From NCBI RefSeq assembly GCF_002934265.1, contig NZ_PTIX01000012.1, positions 1-64,000 on the forward strand: DNA of 64,000 bases, given 5' to 3'. A program made the position numbers and the translations under genes. Below, piece after piece: positions 7,817 through 14,957 of this stretch (position 1 is the stretch's first letter; the number at the start of each line of letters is the position of its first letter). The stretch is from Actinokineospora auranticolor (GTDB taxonomy: Bacteria > Actinomycetota > Actinomycetes > Mycobacteriales > Pseudonocardiaceae). The notes beneath the pieces are model-generated. The model did no database searches. It worked only from the letters and a program-made list of their open reading frames with translations, and was not told the origin of the DNA.

Positions 7817-8041
7817 GTGCGGCTCCTGTGGTGTACCCGCGACCGCCTGGTTCACCTCTGGGTGTCCCCTGACCCCGTGCCTGGCCGCGTCAAGGAGACC
7901 ATATGCGGCTTGAGCATTCCCGTAGAACTCATCTACGACCGGCGCGGCAGGGTCTGCGCTAGATGCTTGCGTGCTGTTTCAGACATGTCCTGCCGTGCTA
8001 AAGCTCACGAGTCATCGTTCATCTCGTTTAAGGCCATCTAG
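7817..8041 (+). CDS. Small Cys/His-containing protein of unknown function
   Basis: This 74-aa protein starts at GTG 7817 behind a 'gaaaggg' site. The first 57 residues look globular ('LWCTRDRLVHLWVS', 'KETICGLSIPVELIYDRRGRVCARCLRAV') with C-x2-C and two more Cys plus a His, compatible with one small zinc site. The C-terminal tail is Ser/Lys-rich and its last 30 bp overlap the 3' end of the convergent membrane-protein gene, so the tail may be recently acquired. No family is recognised. Confidence 0.5.
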   Translation: MRLLWCTRDRLVHLWVSPDPVPGRVKETICGLSIPVELIYDRRGRVCARCLRAVSDMSCRAKAHESSFISFKAI

Positions 8042-8935
8042 CATCTCTTTCAAGTCAGTAACGTAGGGCGTCGCCCGATGTATTACTAGCAGATCTTTTC
8101 GCCATTTACCGATTTCGTCAATAGCATCCCATAGGAATATGCCATTGTTGCCAAAATAGCCCTTATGGACGAATGACTCCAGCTCGTTGGAAATTTGGGT
8201 TAGACAGTACTCCCATGAATCGCGCGTAAGCGAATGACTAAACAGCCGTGGTATCCATACGTCTGCCTCGGTGATATGCCAGCGTCCTTCAAGCTCAAGC
8301 ACTCTAGGACGTACGTAGTTTTGTAGAAAATTCCATCGCGCCTCCATATACGGGCGAACCAGTTCGCGTTCCGTTGCGGTTGGAAGATACTTCCCGAAAG
8401 CGGCTTTGGTCTCCTTTAGATCGGCCAAGAGCTCTTGTATTGCTGCTTTCAGCTCGTTCGATGCTGGCCTTCTTGCGGATTCTTGCGGATCCACGAGCGA
8501 CCAATTCCGCTCGTCCCTCGCTCGCGCATAGGCAGGCAGTAGAACGCGCACTTTAGGCTCGATAGCTTCTGCGGCCCCGGCGAGGTCTTTATATAGGTCG
8601 AAACCGTTAGGATAATTCAGAATCTGCGCATCCAGTAAGGTCATCACCTCCTCTATTGAGGCTATCGCGAGATTCATCGTCGAGCGCCACTGGGCCTGCT
8701 CTGTCGCTCGACTGATCACATTTTGCAGTACCAAAAGCGCAATCGGTACGCCAATTAACGCTCCGCATGCCGCTGACAATATGTTTGTTAGAAATGGCGC
8801 ATTCTGCAAGGGGTGGGAGCTGGTGAAGTCGAGAATTACTCCGATTATGGCAGATGTTAGTCCCGTAAGGCCGCACACGATTATCGCAATTGTGGTTTTT
8901 CGACCATACCGAGCCGCTCTTTTGGTGCCGCCCAT
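8012..8935 (-). CDS. Membrane protein of unknown function, AICE accessory gene
   Basis: This 307-aa protein has two N-terminal membrane helices (about residues 15-36 and 46-70) and a long, mostly helical cytoplasmic part with many Glu/Arg/Trp. ATG 8935 has a 'ggagaag' site upstream. Base composition is clearly more AT-rich than the neighbours, with codons ending in A or T common, indicating recent acquisition. No enzymatic motif was seen. It sits in the accessory zone between attL and the regulator, where AICEs carry cargo; a defence or superinfection-exclusion role is only a guess. Confidence 0.75.
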   Translation of the reverse strand: MGGTKRAARYGRKTTIAIIVCGLTGLTSAIIGVILDFTSSHPLQNAPFLTNILSAACGALIGVPIALLVLQNVISRATEQAQWRSTMNLAIASIEEVMTLLDAQILNYPNGFDLYKDLAGAAEAIEPKVRVLLPAYARARDERNWSLVDPQESARRPASNELKAAIQELLADLKETKAAFGKYLPTATERELVRPYMEARWNFLQNYVRPRVLELEGRWHITEADVWIPRLFSHSLTRDSWEYCLTQISNELESFVHKGYFGNNGIFLWDAIDEIGKWRKDLLVIHRATPYVTDLKEMLDGLKRDER

Positions 8936-9110
8936 CTCTTCTCCTTGGTGTCATCCGATTCTCCCACGGTTGGAGTCGGGCGCGTATCTAAGCTGGATGA
9001 GTGTGCGCCTGTGGACCCTCTACTGCGACCGCTCGATGAGCTATGTAGCGATGCGAGCCGGTATTGAGTAGAGAATACCTTCCGTTCGTGCGTCCTCGGC
9101 TCAAGTCTGT

Positions 9111-9680
9111 CTATCGACCCTTATCTTTGAAGGGTGTCGGGTTGATATCTGGACCCTTGACATTCGGATCGTAGTTCGAAACTTCTTTCTCGAATAGGGT
9201 TGCGCTTGGGGTCCAATGGTCGCTCACAGTTCTCACGTACTTGAACCCGAGCGATTCGTAGTACTCATGCAGAGACTTGTTGGTGTTCCACGCATCCAAG
9301 ACCAGGTACTGGCGCCCGTGTGAACGAGCCAGATCTTCCGCAAAGGCGATCATCTCCTTGCCGATTCCTTGGCCAGCGTGGCTGCGAGGAACCATCATCC
9401 GATGGACAATATAGGACTTGCTTAGTTCGTCACCGGTCCACAAGCCTTCGTCGGGCACCAGGTCAATTGCGATGGTTCCAACCGGCTCACCGGAATTGTC
9501 AAGGGCGAGCCAGGTCTCTCCTGCCTCAATGGACCTGCTGATGCGACGTTGGAACTCATCGCGAGAGAGGCCAGTACTGTCCCACTGGTCGCTGCCCTTG
9601 CTGTGAATCCAGTCGGTCACCTCCCAGCGCCAGTCGGTGATGAGGTCCATGTCGGCGACTGTGGCACGGCGGAACTGCAT
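9111..9680 (-). CDS. GNAT-family N-acetyltransferase
   Basis: This 189-aa protein has a GNAT fold. The acetyl-CoA binding motif A reads 'VPRSHAGQGIGKEMIAFAEDLA' (R/Q-x-x-G-x-G/A type), followed by 'LVLDAWNTNKSLHEYYESLGFKYV', the usual C-terminal motif B. ATG 9680 begins 1 nt after the stop of the upstream GntR gene (TAG-G-ATG), so translation is coupled. An ATG further up would start inside the regulator's reading frame. The substrate could be a small amine, an antibiotic or a protein terminus and is not predictable. Confidence 0.85.
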   Translation of the reverse strand: MQFRRATVADMDLITDWRWEVTDWIHSKGSDQWDSTGLSRDEFQRRISRSIEAGETWLALDNSGEPVGTIAIDLVPDEGLWTGDELSKSYIVHRMMVPRSHAGQGIGKEMIAFAEDLARSHGRQYLVLDAWNTNKSLHEYYESLGFKYVRTVSDHWTPSATLFEKEVSNYDPNVKGPDINPTPFKDKGR

Positions 9681-9681
9681 C

Positions 9682-10461
9682 CTAGGCCCCTTCACTGTTG
9701 TCAGTGAGATGGGTGATGATGTTTCTGTCGGCCGGAAGGATTTCGACGGTAAGTCGAGTGACTACATCCTTGGCGGTCGCGAGTCGACGGAACAGCAAGA
9801 CGGAAACACCTGGTGCTAGGTCGAACCGTTCGCGTTCATCGGCTCTGGCTGGGCGGCTGCTGATTTCGTGGACGATTCGGTCCTCGACGTAGCCGCGTGC
9901 GGCCATTCGTCGCACCGTTCCTTCGGCGATATCGGTCGGCGTGTCGAGCCCGCATGCCTTGGCTATCTCGTACGGGTAGAACGTGGTCTGCACGGACCAG
10001 GGGATGTCGTTGACGTAACGGAACATCTCGCGCACGACGACGAGGTCATTGACGGCGACGTTCAACCTGTCCGCGATGACGACAGTGGCGGGTTCTATGC
10101 GGAATTTGAAGTCTTGACTGGGCTCCCGGCCGGACTCCCGAACCACAGAAGACCAGGTGTCCGTCACTGTGCCCGTACGGTCCCGTCGTCGCGGGTGTTC
10201 GGCGTCAACGTTGTACTCAAGCAGGGGGAGCCGTCGGATGTAGGTTCCCGCCCGGCCGCGTGTCTCGATCAACCCTTCGGCGGCGAGTCCTGCCAGGGCA
10301 GCCCGGATCGTTCCTCGCCCCGACTGGTAGTGGTCTGCGAGCTCGGGCTCGGTGGGGAGCTTGGCTCCATCCACCAGTTGCACGCCAAGGACCGTCGCCT
10401 CAGCCTGGATGGCTTCCCGCAGTTCGTCGGCAAGCTCTTGGTACCTAGGTCCTGGCCCCAT
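9682..10461 (-). CDS. KorSA-like GntR/UTRA repressor of the AICE
   Basis: A 259-aa GntR regulator: winged helix at about residues 5-80 ('LPTEPELADHYQSGRGTIRAAL'), then a UTRA domain. It is divergent from the element's main operon, the position of KorSA in pSAM2-type elements, where it represses the activator pra and so limits replication and transfer. ATG 10461 is preferred because 'agggtgagg' lies 6 nt upstream; a GTG 12 bp further upstream is the alternative. Two palindromes in the divergent region are likely its operators. The GNAT gene is coupled to it. Confidence 0.85.
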   Translation of the reverse strand: MGPGPRYQELADELREAIQAEATVLGVQLVDGAKLPTEPELADHYQSGRGTIRAALAGLAAEGLIETRGRAGTYIRRLPLLEYNVDAEHPRRRDRTGTVTDTWSSVVRESGREPSQDFKFRIEPATVVIADRLNVAVNDLVVVREMFRYVNDIPWSVQTTFYPYEIAKACGLDTPTDIAEGTVRRMAARGYVEDRIVHEISSRPARADERERFDLAPGVSVLLFRRLATAKDVVTRLTVEILPADRNIITHLTDNSEGA

Positions 10462-10480
10462 GGTCCGCCTCACCCTTTCG

Positions 10481-10571
10481 ATTCGTTCGAACGAATCCTA
10501 CGCAACCTATTGACACCGGTCCAGCCAGCGCCCTAACGTTCGTATCGTTCGAACGCAACAACGATACGAAC
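10481..10571. promoter_or_regulatory. Divergent control region with two palindromic operators and a promoter
   Basis: There is a perfect 16-bp palindrome ATTCGTTCGAACGAAT at 10481-10496. A longer symmetrical site at 10538-10571 has 12-bp arms GTTCGTATCGTT / AACGATACGAAC and an inner CGTTCGAACG. Both share CGTTCGAACG. A plus-strand promoter TTGACA (10510-10515) and TAACGT (10534-10539), 18 bp apart, places the start point inside the second palindrome. Repressor binding there would block the long plus-strand operon, and the first palindrome sits in the GntR gene's own leader. Confidence 0.7.
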
Positions 10572-10591
10572 CGAAAGGACGATGATCGCAG

Positions 10592-10813
10592 ATGGCAAGT
10601 CGACGGTGGTTCGACCCGGAGGGCCGGAGTCGAGCGGACATCGCCGCACTGAGGGTGCCCGAGGCGGAAGGCGGACCGGAGCCCACGACCGCGTTGTTGG
10701 ACGGGTCCGCCCGGGCACGGCGGGAGCGCCGCGAGATGAACCGGGCGTTGGCAGCCGCGGTTCGTGTGTTGCCGGTGGCGGACCAGGAGGTTGTGTGGGG
10801 TGAGGCGGCGTGA
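10592..10813 (+). CDS. Small AICE operon protein, unknown function
   Basis: This 73-aa basic/acidic protein ('MASRRWFDPEGRSRADIAAL', ending 'VADQEVVWGEAA') is the first gene behind the divergent promoter. An 'aaagga' site lies 12 nt before ATG 10592; a competing ATG at 10582 in another frame gives a Gly/Arg-rich, less protein-like product. Its stop overlaps the next gene's GTG by 4 bp. No family recognised. Confidence 0.55.
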   Translation: MASRRWFDPEGRSRADIAALRVPEAEGGPEPTTALLDGSARARRERREMNRALAAAVRVLPVADQEVVWGEAA

Positions 10814-10992
10814 AGCGTGGCGGTTCTGTGCGCTTCGCTGTTGCCGAGTTGGGTCCTGCCCTGCGGCTGGTGTACCGGCCTCGCTGGGTGTCCGATCACC
10901 ACCCGTGGGTGCCGGTCAACGGTGCCCCGTGGCGCTACAGCCACCGGGAGGTCACCGAGACCGCTGTCGATGGTTCGGTGACGGTCTCGTGA
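10810..10992 (+). CDS. Small AICE operon protein, unknown function
   Basis: A 60-aa protein rich in aromatic residues ('LRLVYRPRWVSDHHPWVPVNG'). The GTG start overlaps the previous stop (GTGA), and its own stop overlaps the next GTG in the same way. The chain of overlaps supports it as a real gene. No family recognised. Confidence 0.55.
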   Translation: MKRGGSVRFAVAELGPALRLVYRPRWVSDHHPWVPVNGAPWRYSHREVTETAVDGSVTVS

Positions 10993-11380
10993 GCGCCACG
11001 GTGGTCCGGTTGCCGTGGAGCGGGCAGCACTGGCCGGGTCGTATGGCCGATGGTGTCCCGACCTTCCGCTATCGCGACGTCCCCCCGGGGCTGGTGACCC
11101 GCCGCTGGCTGCGTGCCCGCGGCTTGTGCCCGGGTGGTGCGGACTGGGTGGCGCAGATCCGGTGGCGGCGGGGGCGTCGGTGGGCGGCGCTGTTCCGGCT
11201 GGATCTGGCCCGACCGTCTCCGGGCGCCACGACAGCCCAGTTGGTGTCGCTGCGCAAGGCCCACCGAGTGCTGCGCACCTGTACCGCCTGCGGACTGCTT
11301 GCCCCTACCGCCTACCCGTCTCCAACGGTCGCCGCTGCTGGCCGTGCGAGCGGGCCACGAACTCCGAGTCCACGAACTGA
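10989..11380 (+). CDS. RRQRL-type zinc-binding protein with a likely -1 frameshift
   Basis: From GTG 10989 the frame reads as the small zinc-binding proteins common in AICEs: 'VTRRWLRARGLCPGGADWVAQ', 'IRWRRGRRWAALFRLDLARP', then a first knuckle 'RTCTAC'. The expected second knuckle, 'GRRCWPCERA', lies in the -1 frame, entered at the C-run 11302-11305 and ending at TGA 11378-11380. In the zero frame the protein loses this CxxC and runs into the next gene. Either a base has been lost in the homopolymer, the assembly has an error, or ribosomes slip there. The pre-shift domain and the following gene's good ribosome site support a gene end at 11380. Confidence 0.6.
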
Positions 11381-11399
11381 TCACAGGAAGAGCATCGAC

Positions 11400-11588
11400 A
11401 TGGCCAAGAACAACAGGAACAGCAACTACGACGAGTACGACCCGGAGCAGGACCCGATGTTCGCCGGGATGATCCGGGGCGCCCGCGCCTGCTATCAGCG
11501 GGAGATGGCGGACCTGCACGAGCGTTGGGGCAGGTCGGTGGAGTCCGGCGAGTCGGTGACCGACGACTCGTCCGGGACGGGCAGGTGA
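11400..11588 (+). CDS. Small acidic AICE operon protein
   Basis: A 62-aa hydrophilic protein (Asn/Asp-rich start 'MAKNNRNSNYDEYDPEQDP', then a helical 'ACYQREMADLHERWG'). 'caggaag' lies about 9 nt before ATG 11400. Without the frameshift in the preceding gene the zero frame would fuse into it, but its own initiation signal argues for a separate protein. Function unknown. Confidence 0.6.
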   Translation: MAKNNRNSNYDEYDPEQDPMFAGMIRGARACYQREMADLHERWGRSVESGESVTDDSSGTGR

Positions 11589-11627
11589 ACACCGCATCGG
11601 CCTTCAGGGCCGTGTACGGGATGTGCC

Positions 11628-11687
11628 CCCGGTCTGGCGCTCGAACCGCCAAGAACGCTCGCCAGACCGGGTCGCTCAACCACCACC
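11628..11687 (+). promoter_or_regulatory. Conserved hairpin leader, copy A
   Basis: A 12-bp perfect stem (CCCGGTCTGGCG, 11628-11639; CGCCAGACCGGG, 11660-11671) encloses a 20-nt loop containing 'CCGCCAAGAACGC'. Five nt after the stem comes CAACCACCACC (11677-11687), then the ATG of the RapZ-like gene 26 nt later. The same arrangement recurs at 13341-13400 with different paired bases but the same loop and tail sequence. This suggests a selected cis-acting RNA structure upstream of a coding region. Confidence 0.55.
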
Positions 11688-11713
11688 AGGCAACCGGTAA
11701 TGGAGAGGGACAG

Positions 11714-12139
11714 ATGGTATCCGGAAGTTCGGGCGCGGCCGTGGGTCGTGGGCGCTCGATCAGTGTGGTGTCGTTCGGGTTCCTGCACGGTCCGGCCCCG
11801 GAGGCGGACGTGGTGGTGGACCTGCGCCGCTACCTGCGGGACCCGGCGCGGATGAGCGCGGACCTGCTCGACCTCGACGGGCGGGACCTGGCGGTGATGC
11901 AGGTGGTGCTCGACACCCCGGGCGCGCTGGCCACGGTGCACGAGGTGGTCGCGCTGGTGGAGGCCGCGCCCCGGATGACGTCGGTGGCGTTGGGCTGTGC
12001 GGGTGGTCGTCACCGGTCGGTGGCGCTGGCGCTGTGCGTCGGGTGGGGCCTGCGCGGCAAGGGGCTCGACGTCGACGTCACCCACCGGCACGTCCACCTG
12101 CCCCGTGTCCTCACCAACGGCGAAGGGCAGAGCCGGTGA
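11714..12139 (+). CDS. RapZ C-terminal-domain-like protein
   Basis: This 141-aa protein corresponds to the C-terminal domain of RapZ (YvcJ): 'VVSFGFLHGPAPEADVVVDLRRYLRDP' and 'ALGCAGGRHRSVALA', the signature GC-x-GG-x-HRSV segment, without the N-terminal P-loop ATPase. In RapZ this domain binds RNA and a small phosphosugar; here it may sense or bind RNA. ATG 11714 follows 'ggagaggga'. Its stop overlaps the next start. A conserved hairpin leader precedes it. Confidence 0.75.
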   Translation: MVSGSSGAAVGRGRSISVVSFGFLHGPAPEADVVVDLRRYLRDPARMSADLLDLDGRDLAVMQVVLDTPGALATVHEVVALVEAAPRMTSVALGCAGGRHRSVALALCVGWGLRGKGLDVDVTHRHVHLPRVLTNGEGQSR

Positions 12140-12537
12140 ACACCGTGGTCATGGCATCACAGATCGAGCTGCCCGACGGGGGTTGCTACGGGGTGCGGAT
12201 GCGGGTGCCGGTGGGGGAGCGGGTGTACGCGTTCGACCGGCCGCTGATCCCGGTGTCGCAGGTGGCGGCGGTGGCTCCGGACATCACCGTCACCGACCGG
12301 GCGATCGAGATCCGCACCGACCGGTGGGGCGTGATCGAGGTCCGCGACCCCCACATCGGCGAGCAGGCCCGGGTGCTGCCGGTGGTCTGCGGTGACCCCG
12401 ACCTGGCCGCGCGGGTCGCGTCGGCGTTCACCGCCGACTCCGCCATCGGCTGGGACAGCGACGCGGTGGAGCGCGAGGCGTGGTGCCTGTGCTGGATGTC
12501 CACCTACCACCACGACCGCAACGGAGGCGCCGCGTGA
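12136..12537 (+). CDS. AICE operon protein, unknown function
   Basis: A 133-aa protein with alternating beta-rich segments ('YGVRMRVPVGERVYAFDRPLI', 'AIEIRTDRWGVIEVRDPHI') and a Trp/Cys-rich tail ('EREAWCLCWMSTYHHD'). GTG 12136 overlaps the preceding stop, and the stop overlaps the GTG of a tiny downstream gene. No family recognised. Confidence 0.65.
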   Translation: MNTVVMASQIELPDGGCYGVRMRVPVGERVYAFDRPLIPVSQVAAVAPDITVTDRAIEIRTDRWGVIEVRDPHIGEQARVLPVVCGDPDLAARVASAFTADSAIGWDSDAVEREAWCLCWMSTYHHDRNGGAA

Positions 12538-12653
12538 GGACCCGAACCCACCCCGCCCCGGCCGTGGAGATCGAGCAGGACGAGGCGCTGTGCGAGTGCC
12601 GCTGCGGCCAACTGCCCGGCACCCACACCGCCGGTCAGTGCGGCAGCGCCTGA
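12534..12653 (+). CDS. 39-aa cysteine-rich mini-protein
   Basis: GTG 12534 overlaps the previous stop (GTGA), like the other junctions of this operon, and encodes 39 residues. The core is C-x-C-x-C ('CECRC') followed by 'GTHTAGQCGSA', giving four Cys and one His in the last 20 residues, a possible minimal metal knuckle. It is short, so support rests on the coupling pattern and codon use. Confidence 0.4.
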   Translation: MRTRTHPAPAVEIEQDEALCECRCGQLPGTHTAGQCGSA

Positions 12654-12705
12654 CACCCATCCCCTCCTGCCCCGATAGCACCCCAGTTCAGCGAAAGGAC
12701 GTGCC

Positions 12706-12888
12706 ATGAGCACCCGCGACAACAACGACAAGACGACCCGGCCCGGTGTGAGCGTGGAGGACCTCGACCGACTGATGCAACGCGCGGCCCGCAACGGCGG
12801 CGCGATCGAGCGCGACGGCGTCAGCATCCGCGGCGCCCACCCCGGCCACACCGCGACCGTCGTCATCGACGGCGACTTCCACGCCTGA
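12706..12888 (+). CDS. Small AICE operon protein, unknown function
   Basis: A 60-aa protein with an amphipathic helix ('SVEDLDRLMQRAARNGG') and a beta-like C-terminus ('TATVVIDGDFHA'). ATG 12706 has 'gaaaggacg' upstream. It lies directly before the NUDIX gene (14-bp gap). No family recognised. Confidence 0.6.
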   Translation: MSTRDNNDKTTRPGVSVEDLDRLMQRAARNGGAIERDGVSIRGAHPGHTATVVIDGDFHA

Positions 12889-12902
12889 CAAGGAGATCGA
12901 CC

Positions 12903-13334
12903 ATGGACACGACCAAGCTGATCCTCACCGCCGACGCGGTGGTGTTCACTCGCGCCGACGGGCGCTGGCACGTGCTGCTCATCGAACGCAAGTGGGACCC
13001 CTTCGAGGGCCGGTGGGCGTTGCCCGGTGGCCACATCGACCCCGGCGAGTCCCCGGACGCGGCCGCGGTGCGGGAGCTGGGGGAGGAAACCGGGCTGCTC
13101 ATGCCGACCACCGCCGTCAAGGTCGGTGTCTACGACGCACCGGGCCGTGACCCGCGCGGCCGTTACGCCACCCACGCCTACGCCGCCGTTGTCGACGGTA
13201 TGCCCACCCCGGTCGCCGCCGACGACGCCCGCGCCGCCCGATGGGTGCCGCTGACCGAGGTCACCGCCACCGGGCTGGCGTTCGACCACGGCCGCATCGT
13301 CACCGACGCCATGGCGCAGCTCGCCATCTCCTGA
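12903..13334 (+). CDS. NUDIX hydrolase, Pra-like
   Basis: This 143-aa NUDIX protein has a complete Nudix box, G-x5-E-x7-REL-x-EE-x-GL (about residues 41-63). ATG 12903 follows 'aaggag'. In pSAM2 the NUDIX-related Pra protein activates replication and excision and is repressed by KorSA; the same pairing (KorSA-like GntR plus NUDIX under its operon) is present here. Whether it hydrolyses a nucleotide or acts purely as an activator cannot be told from sequence. Confidence 0.85.
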   Translation: MDTTKLILTADAVVFTRADGRWHVLLIERKWDPFEGRWALPGGHIDPGESPDAAAVRELGEETGLLMPTTAVKVGVYDAPGRDPRGRYATHAYAAVVDGMPTPVAADDARAARWVPLTEVTATGLAFDHGRIVTDAMAQLAIS

Positions 13335-13340
13335 CTCTGC

Positions 13341-13400
13341 CCCGGCCCGGTGGTCCTTCCGGCAAGAACGCCCACCGGGCCGGGCCTTCCAACCACCACC
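13341..13400 (+). promoter_or_regulatory. Conserved hairpin leader, copy B
   Basis: A 13-bp stem (CCCGGCCCGGTGG, 13341-13353; CCACCGGGCCGGG, 13372-13384) encloses an 18-nt loop containing 'CCGGCAAGAACGC'. Five nt later comes CAACCACCACC (13390-13400), and the next ATG is 23 nt downstream. Loop, tail and spacings match copy A at 11628-11687 while several stem pairs differ in both arms. It lies immediately after the NUDIX stop, so it could also act as a terminator or attenuator. Confidence 0.55.
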
Positions 13401-13423
13401 TGACTTCTGTGGAGGCGTTACCG

Positions 13424-13792
13424 ATGGTAGCCACGCCCGACAGGACCGCTGAGGTCCTGGCGCGAGTTGACACGATTCTGACCACTCTGATCACCCTGTC
13501 TGCCGAGCACGGCCTGTTCGTTGACCACGTGGCCGTCAGCGGCGACGCGCACGTGTTCGTGGACACCTTCGACCGGTTCACCGCCTGGGCGCGGCTGCTG
13601 GGTGCCACCAGCCTCGACGCGTGGACCTCCCGCGACCGGGTCACCATCCTGGTCAAGGGGAGGGTCGACGGGATCGACATCACCGTCTTCGGCGAGTTGC
13701 CGCACCTGCCGGGCTTGGGGGAGAAGACGGAGCGGTTCCCGCTCGCCGTCCTGGACACCGTCACCGGTGCCGAGATGGCGGTGGCGGCATGA
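13424..13792 (+). CDS. AICE operon protein, unknown function
   Basis: A 122-aa protein with an N-terminal helix ('AEVLARVDTILTTLITLSAEHG') and a mixed beta region ('DHVAVSGDAHVFVDTFDRFTAWARLLG'). ATG 13424 has 'ggagg' 9 nt upstream and follows hairpin leader copy B. Its stop overlaps the start of the next gene (ATGA). No family recognised. Confidence 0.65.
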   Translation: MVATPDRTAEVLARVDTILTTLITLSAEHGLFVDHVAVSGDAHVFVDTFDRFTAWARLLGATSLDAWTSRDRVTILVKGRVDGIDITVFGELPHLPGLGEKTERFPLAVLDTVTGAEMAVAA

Positions 13793-14700
13793 CCAGCGCC
13801 TACCCCATCACTGTCGATGCGCTGGTCGAGCGGGTCAAGGCTCGTGCGGTCGAGTTGGGTCAGGTGCCCACGCGTAACCGGATCAAGACGGAGTTCAGGG
13901 TCGGTGCTCCGAAGGCGAACGCGGTGCTGGCCGAGTTGGAGGCCACCGGGTTCGACCCCGCCGTCCGGCGCCTGCACACGGTCTCGCCCACCGACCCCGC
14001 CCCGGAGGACGAGCCAGGCCCAGAGAACGAGCCCGCCGAGCCCGGCCGGGGTCAAGGTGAGCCGGTCACGGCCGACCCGGACGAGCCGGTCACGTCCCCG
14101 GTGACGGAAGCGCCCTGGGCGCCTCTGGTCGCCGACGACACGGGAGCCGCGCGGGTGGCCTGCGCCGAGGTCACCGCACCCGTAGACCCGGGTCCCACGG
14201 CCGCCCCGCAACCGGGTCCAGTACCGGCGGAGGCCGGGCAGAAGCCGTGGTGGAGTCGGGGACGGTCGCACTCGTTGCCGTTGCTGGTGATCGCGGCGGG
14301 GGCGTTCGTGGCGATCTGGGGCGGGTGGGTCGGACTCGGCGAGAAGGCCGGGTTCGGGCTCGTCCGGCTGCTGCCGGGCATCGCCGACGAGTTCGTCATT
14401 AACTCGGCGATCACGTTGCCGCTGGGCATGGAGGCGTACGCGGCGTTCGCCCTGCGGGTCTGGTTGACCAGTTCCCGCGCCGCGAAAGGGCGTGGGTTCG
14501 CCAAGTGGTCGGCTATCGCCGCGCTGATCCTCGGGGGACTCGGACAGGTTGCGTACCACCTGATGGAGGCTGCCGGGATCACCGTCGCTCCGTGGTGGAT
14601 CACCACGTTCGTGTCGTGTCTGCCGGTGGCGGTACTCGGATGCGCGGCGGCTCTGCTGCACCTGTGGCGTCAGGACATCGACGGGTCGGACCGGCGATGA
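13789..14700 (+). CDS. Spread-type membrane protein with N-terminal DNA-binding-like domain
   Basis: This 303-aa protein has an N-terminal winged-helix-like segment ('TRNRIKTEFRVGAPKANAVLAELEATG', about residues 23-49), a long Pro/Glu-rich linker (about 65-155), then four membrane helices with the last two near 'WSAIAALILGGLGQVAYHLM' and 'FVSCLPVAVLGCAAALLHLW'. The layout fits the DUF2637/Spd-type proteins of actinomycete plasmids, which help intramycelial spread of transferred DNA. It is coupled by ATGA to both neighbours. Confidence 0.7.
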   Translation: MTSAYPITVDALVERVKARAVELGQVPTRNRIKTEFRVGAPKANAVLAELEATGFDPAVRRLHTVSPTDPAPEDEPGPENEPAEPGRGQGEPVTADPDEPVTSPVTEAPWAPLVADDTGAARVACAEVTAPVDPGPTAAPQPGPVPAEAGQKPWWSRGRSHSLPLLVIAAGAFVAIWGGWVGLGEKAGFGLVRLLPGIADEFVINSAITLPLGMEAYAAFALRVWLTSSRAAKGRGFAKWSAIAALILGGLGQVAYHLMEAAGITVAPWWITTFVSCLPVAVLGCAAALLHLWRQDIDGSDRR

Positions 14701-14957
14701 ACGGGCAGGTCAACAACCCCGTGGACCCGGGTTCGGGGTGGCGGTCGGTGGTGCGTGCGGGCTGGCGCCGGGTGGTGTCGGTGGTGGGGTTCGTCGCGGT
14801 GCCGTTGGACGAGTTGGTGACGGCGTGGCTGGGTGTGGCACCGGTGGTGCCGCGTGTGCGGTGGTGGTGCCAACAGGTGGCCTGCGAGTGGCGTGCGTGG
14901 CGGTGTGGCGTGATCGACGCCGAAGTGGTTGACGGGGAGAAAGGGGTGTGGCGATGA
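14697..14957 (+). CDS. Small AICE operon protein, possible spread protein
   Basis: An 86-aa, Trp- and Val-rich protein with one moderately hydrophobic segment ('VVSVVGFVAVPLDELVTAWLGV'). ATG 14697 overlaps the previous stop and the stop overlaps the next ATG. It is probably membrane-associated. No family recognised. Confidence 0.55.
   Translation: MNGQVNNPVDPGSGWRSVVRAGWRRVVSVVGFVAVPLDELVTAWLGVAPVVPRVRWWCQQVACEWRAWRCGVIDAEVVDGEKGVWR

Noticed and set aside
11525-11713. N-terminal extension of the RapZ-like protein into the hairpin leader
   Set aside because: The frame is open, but the extension has no fold and would translate the conserved hairpin. ATG 11714 has a strong ribosome site.
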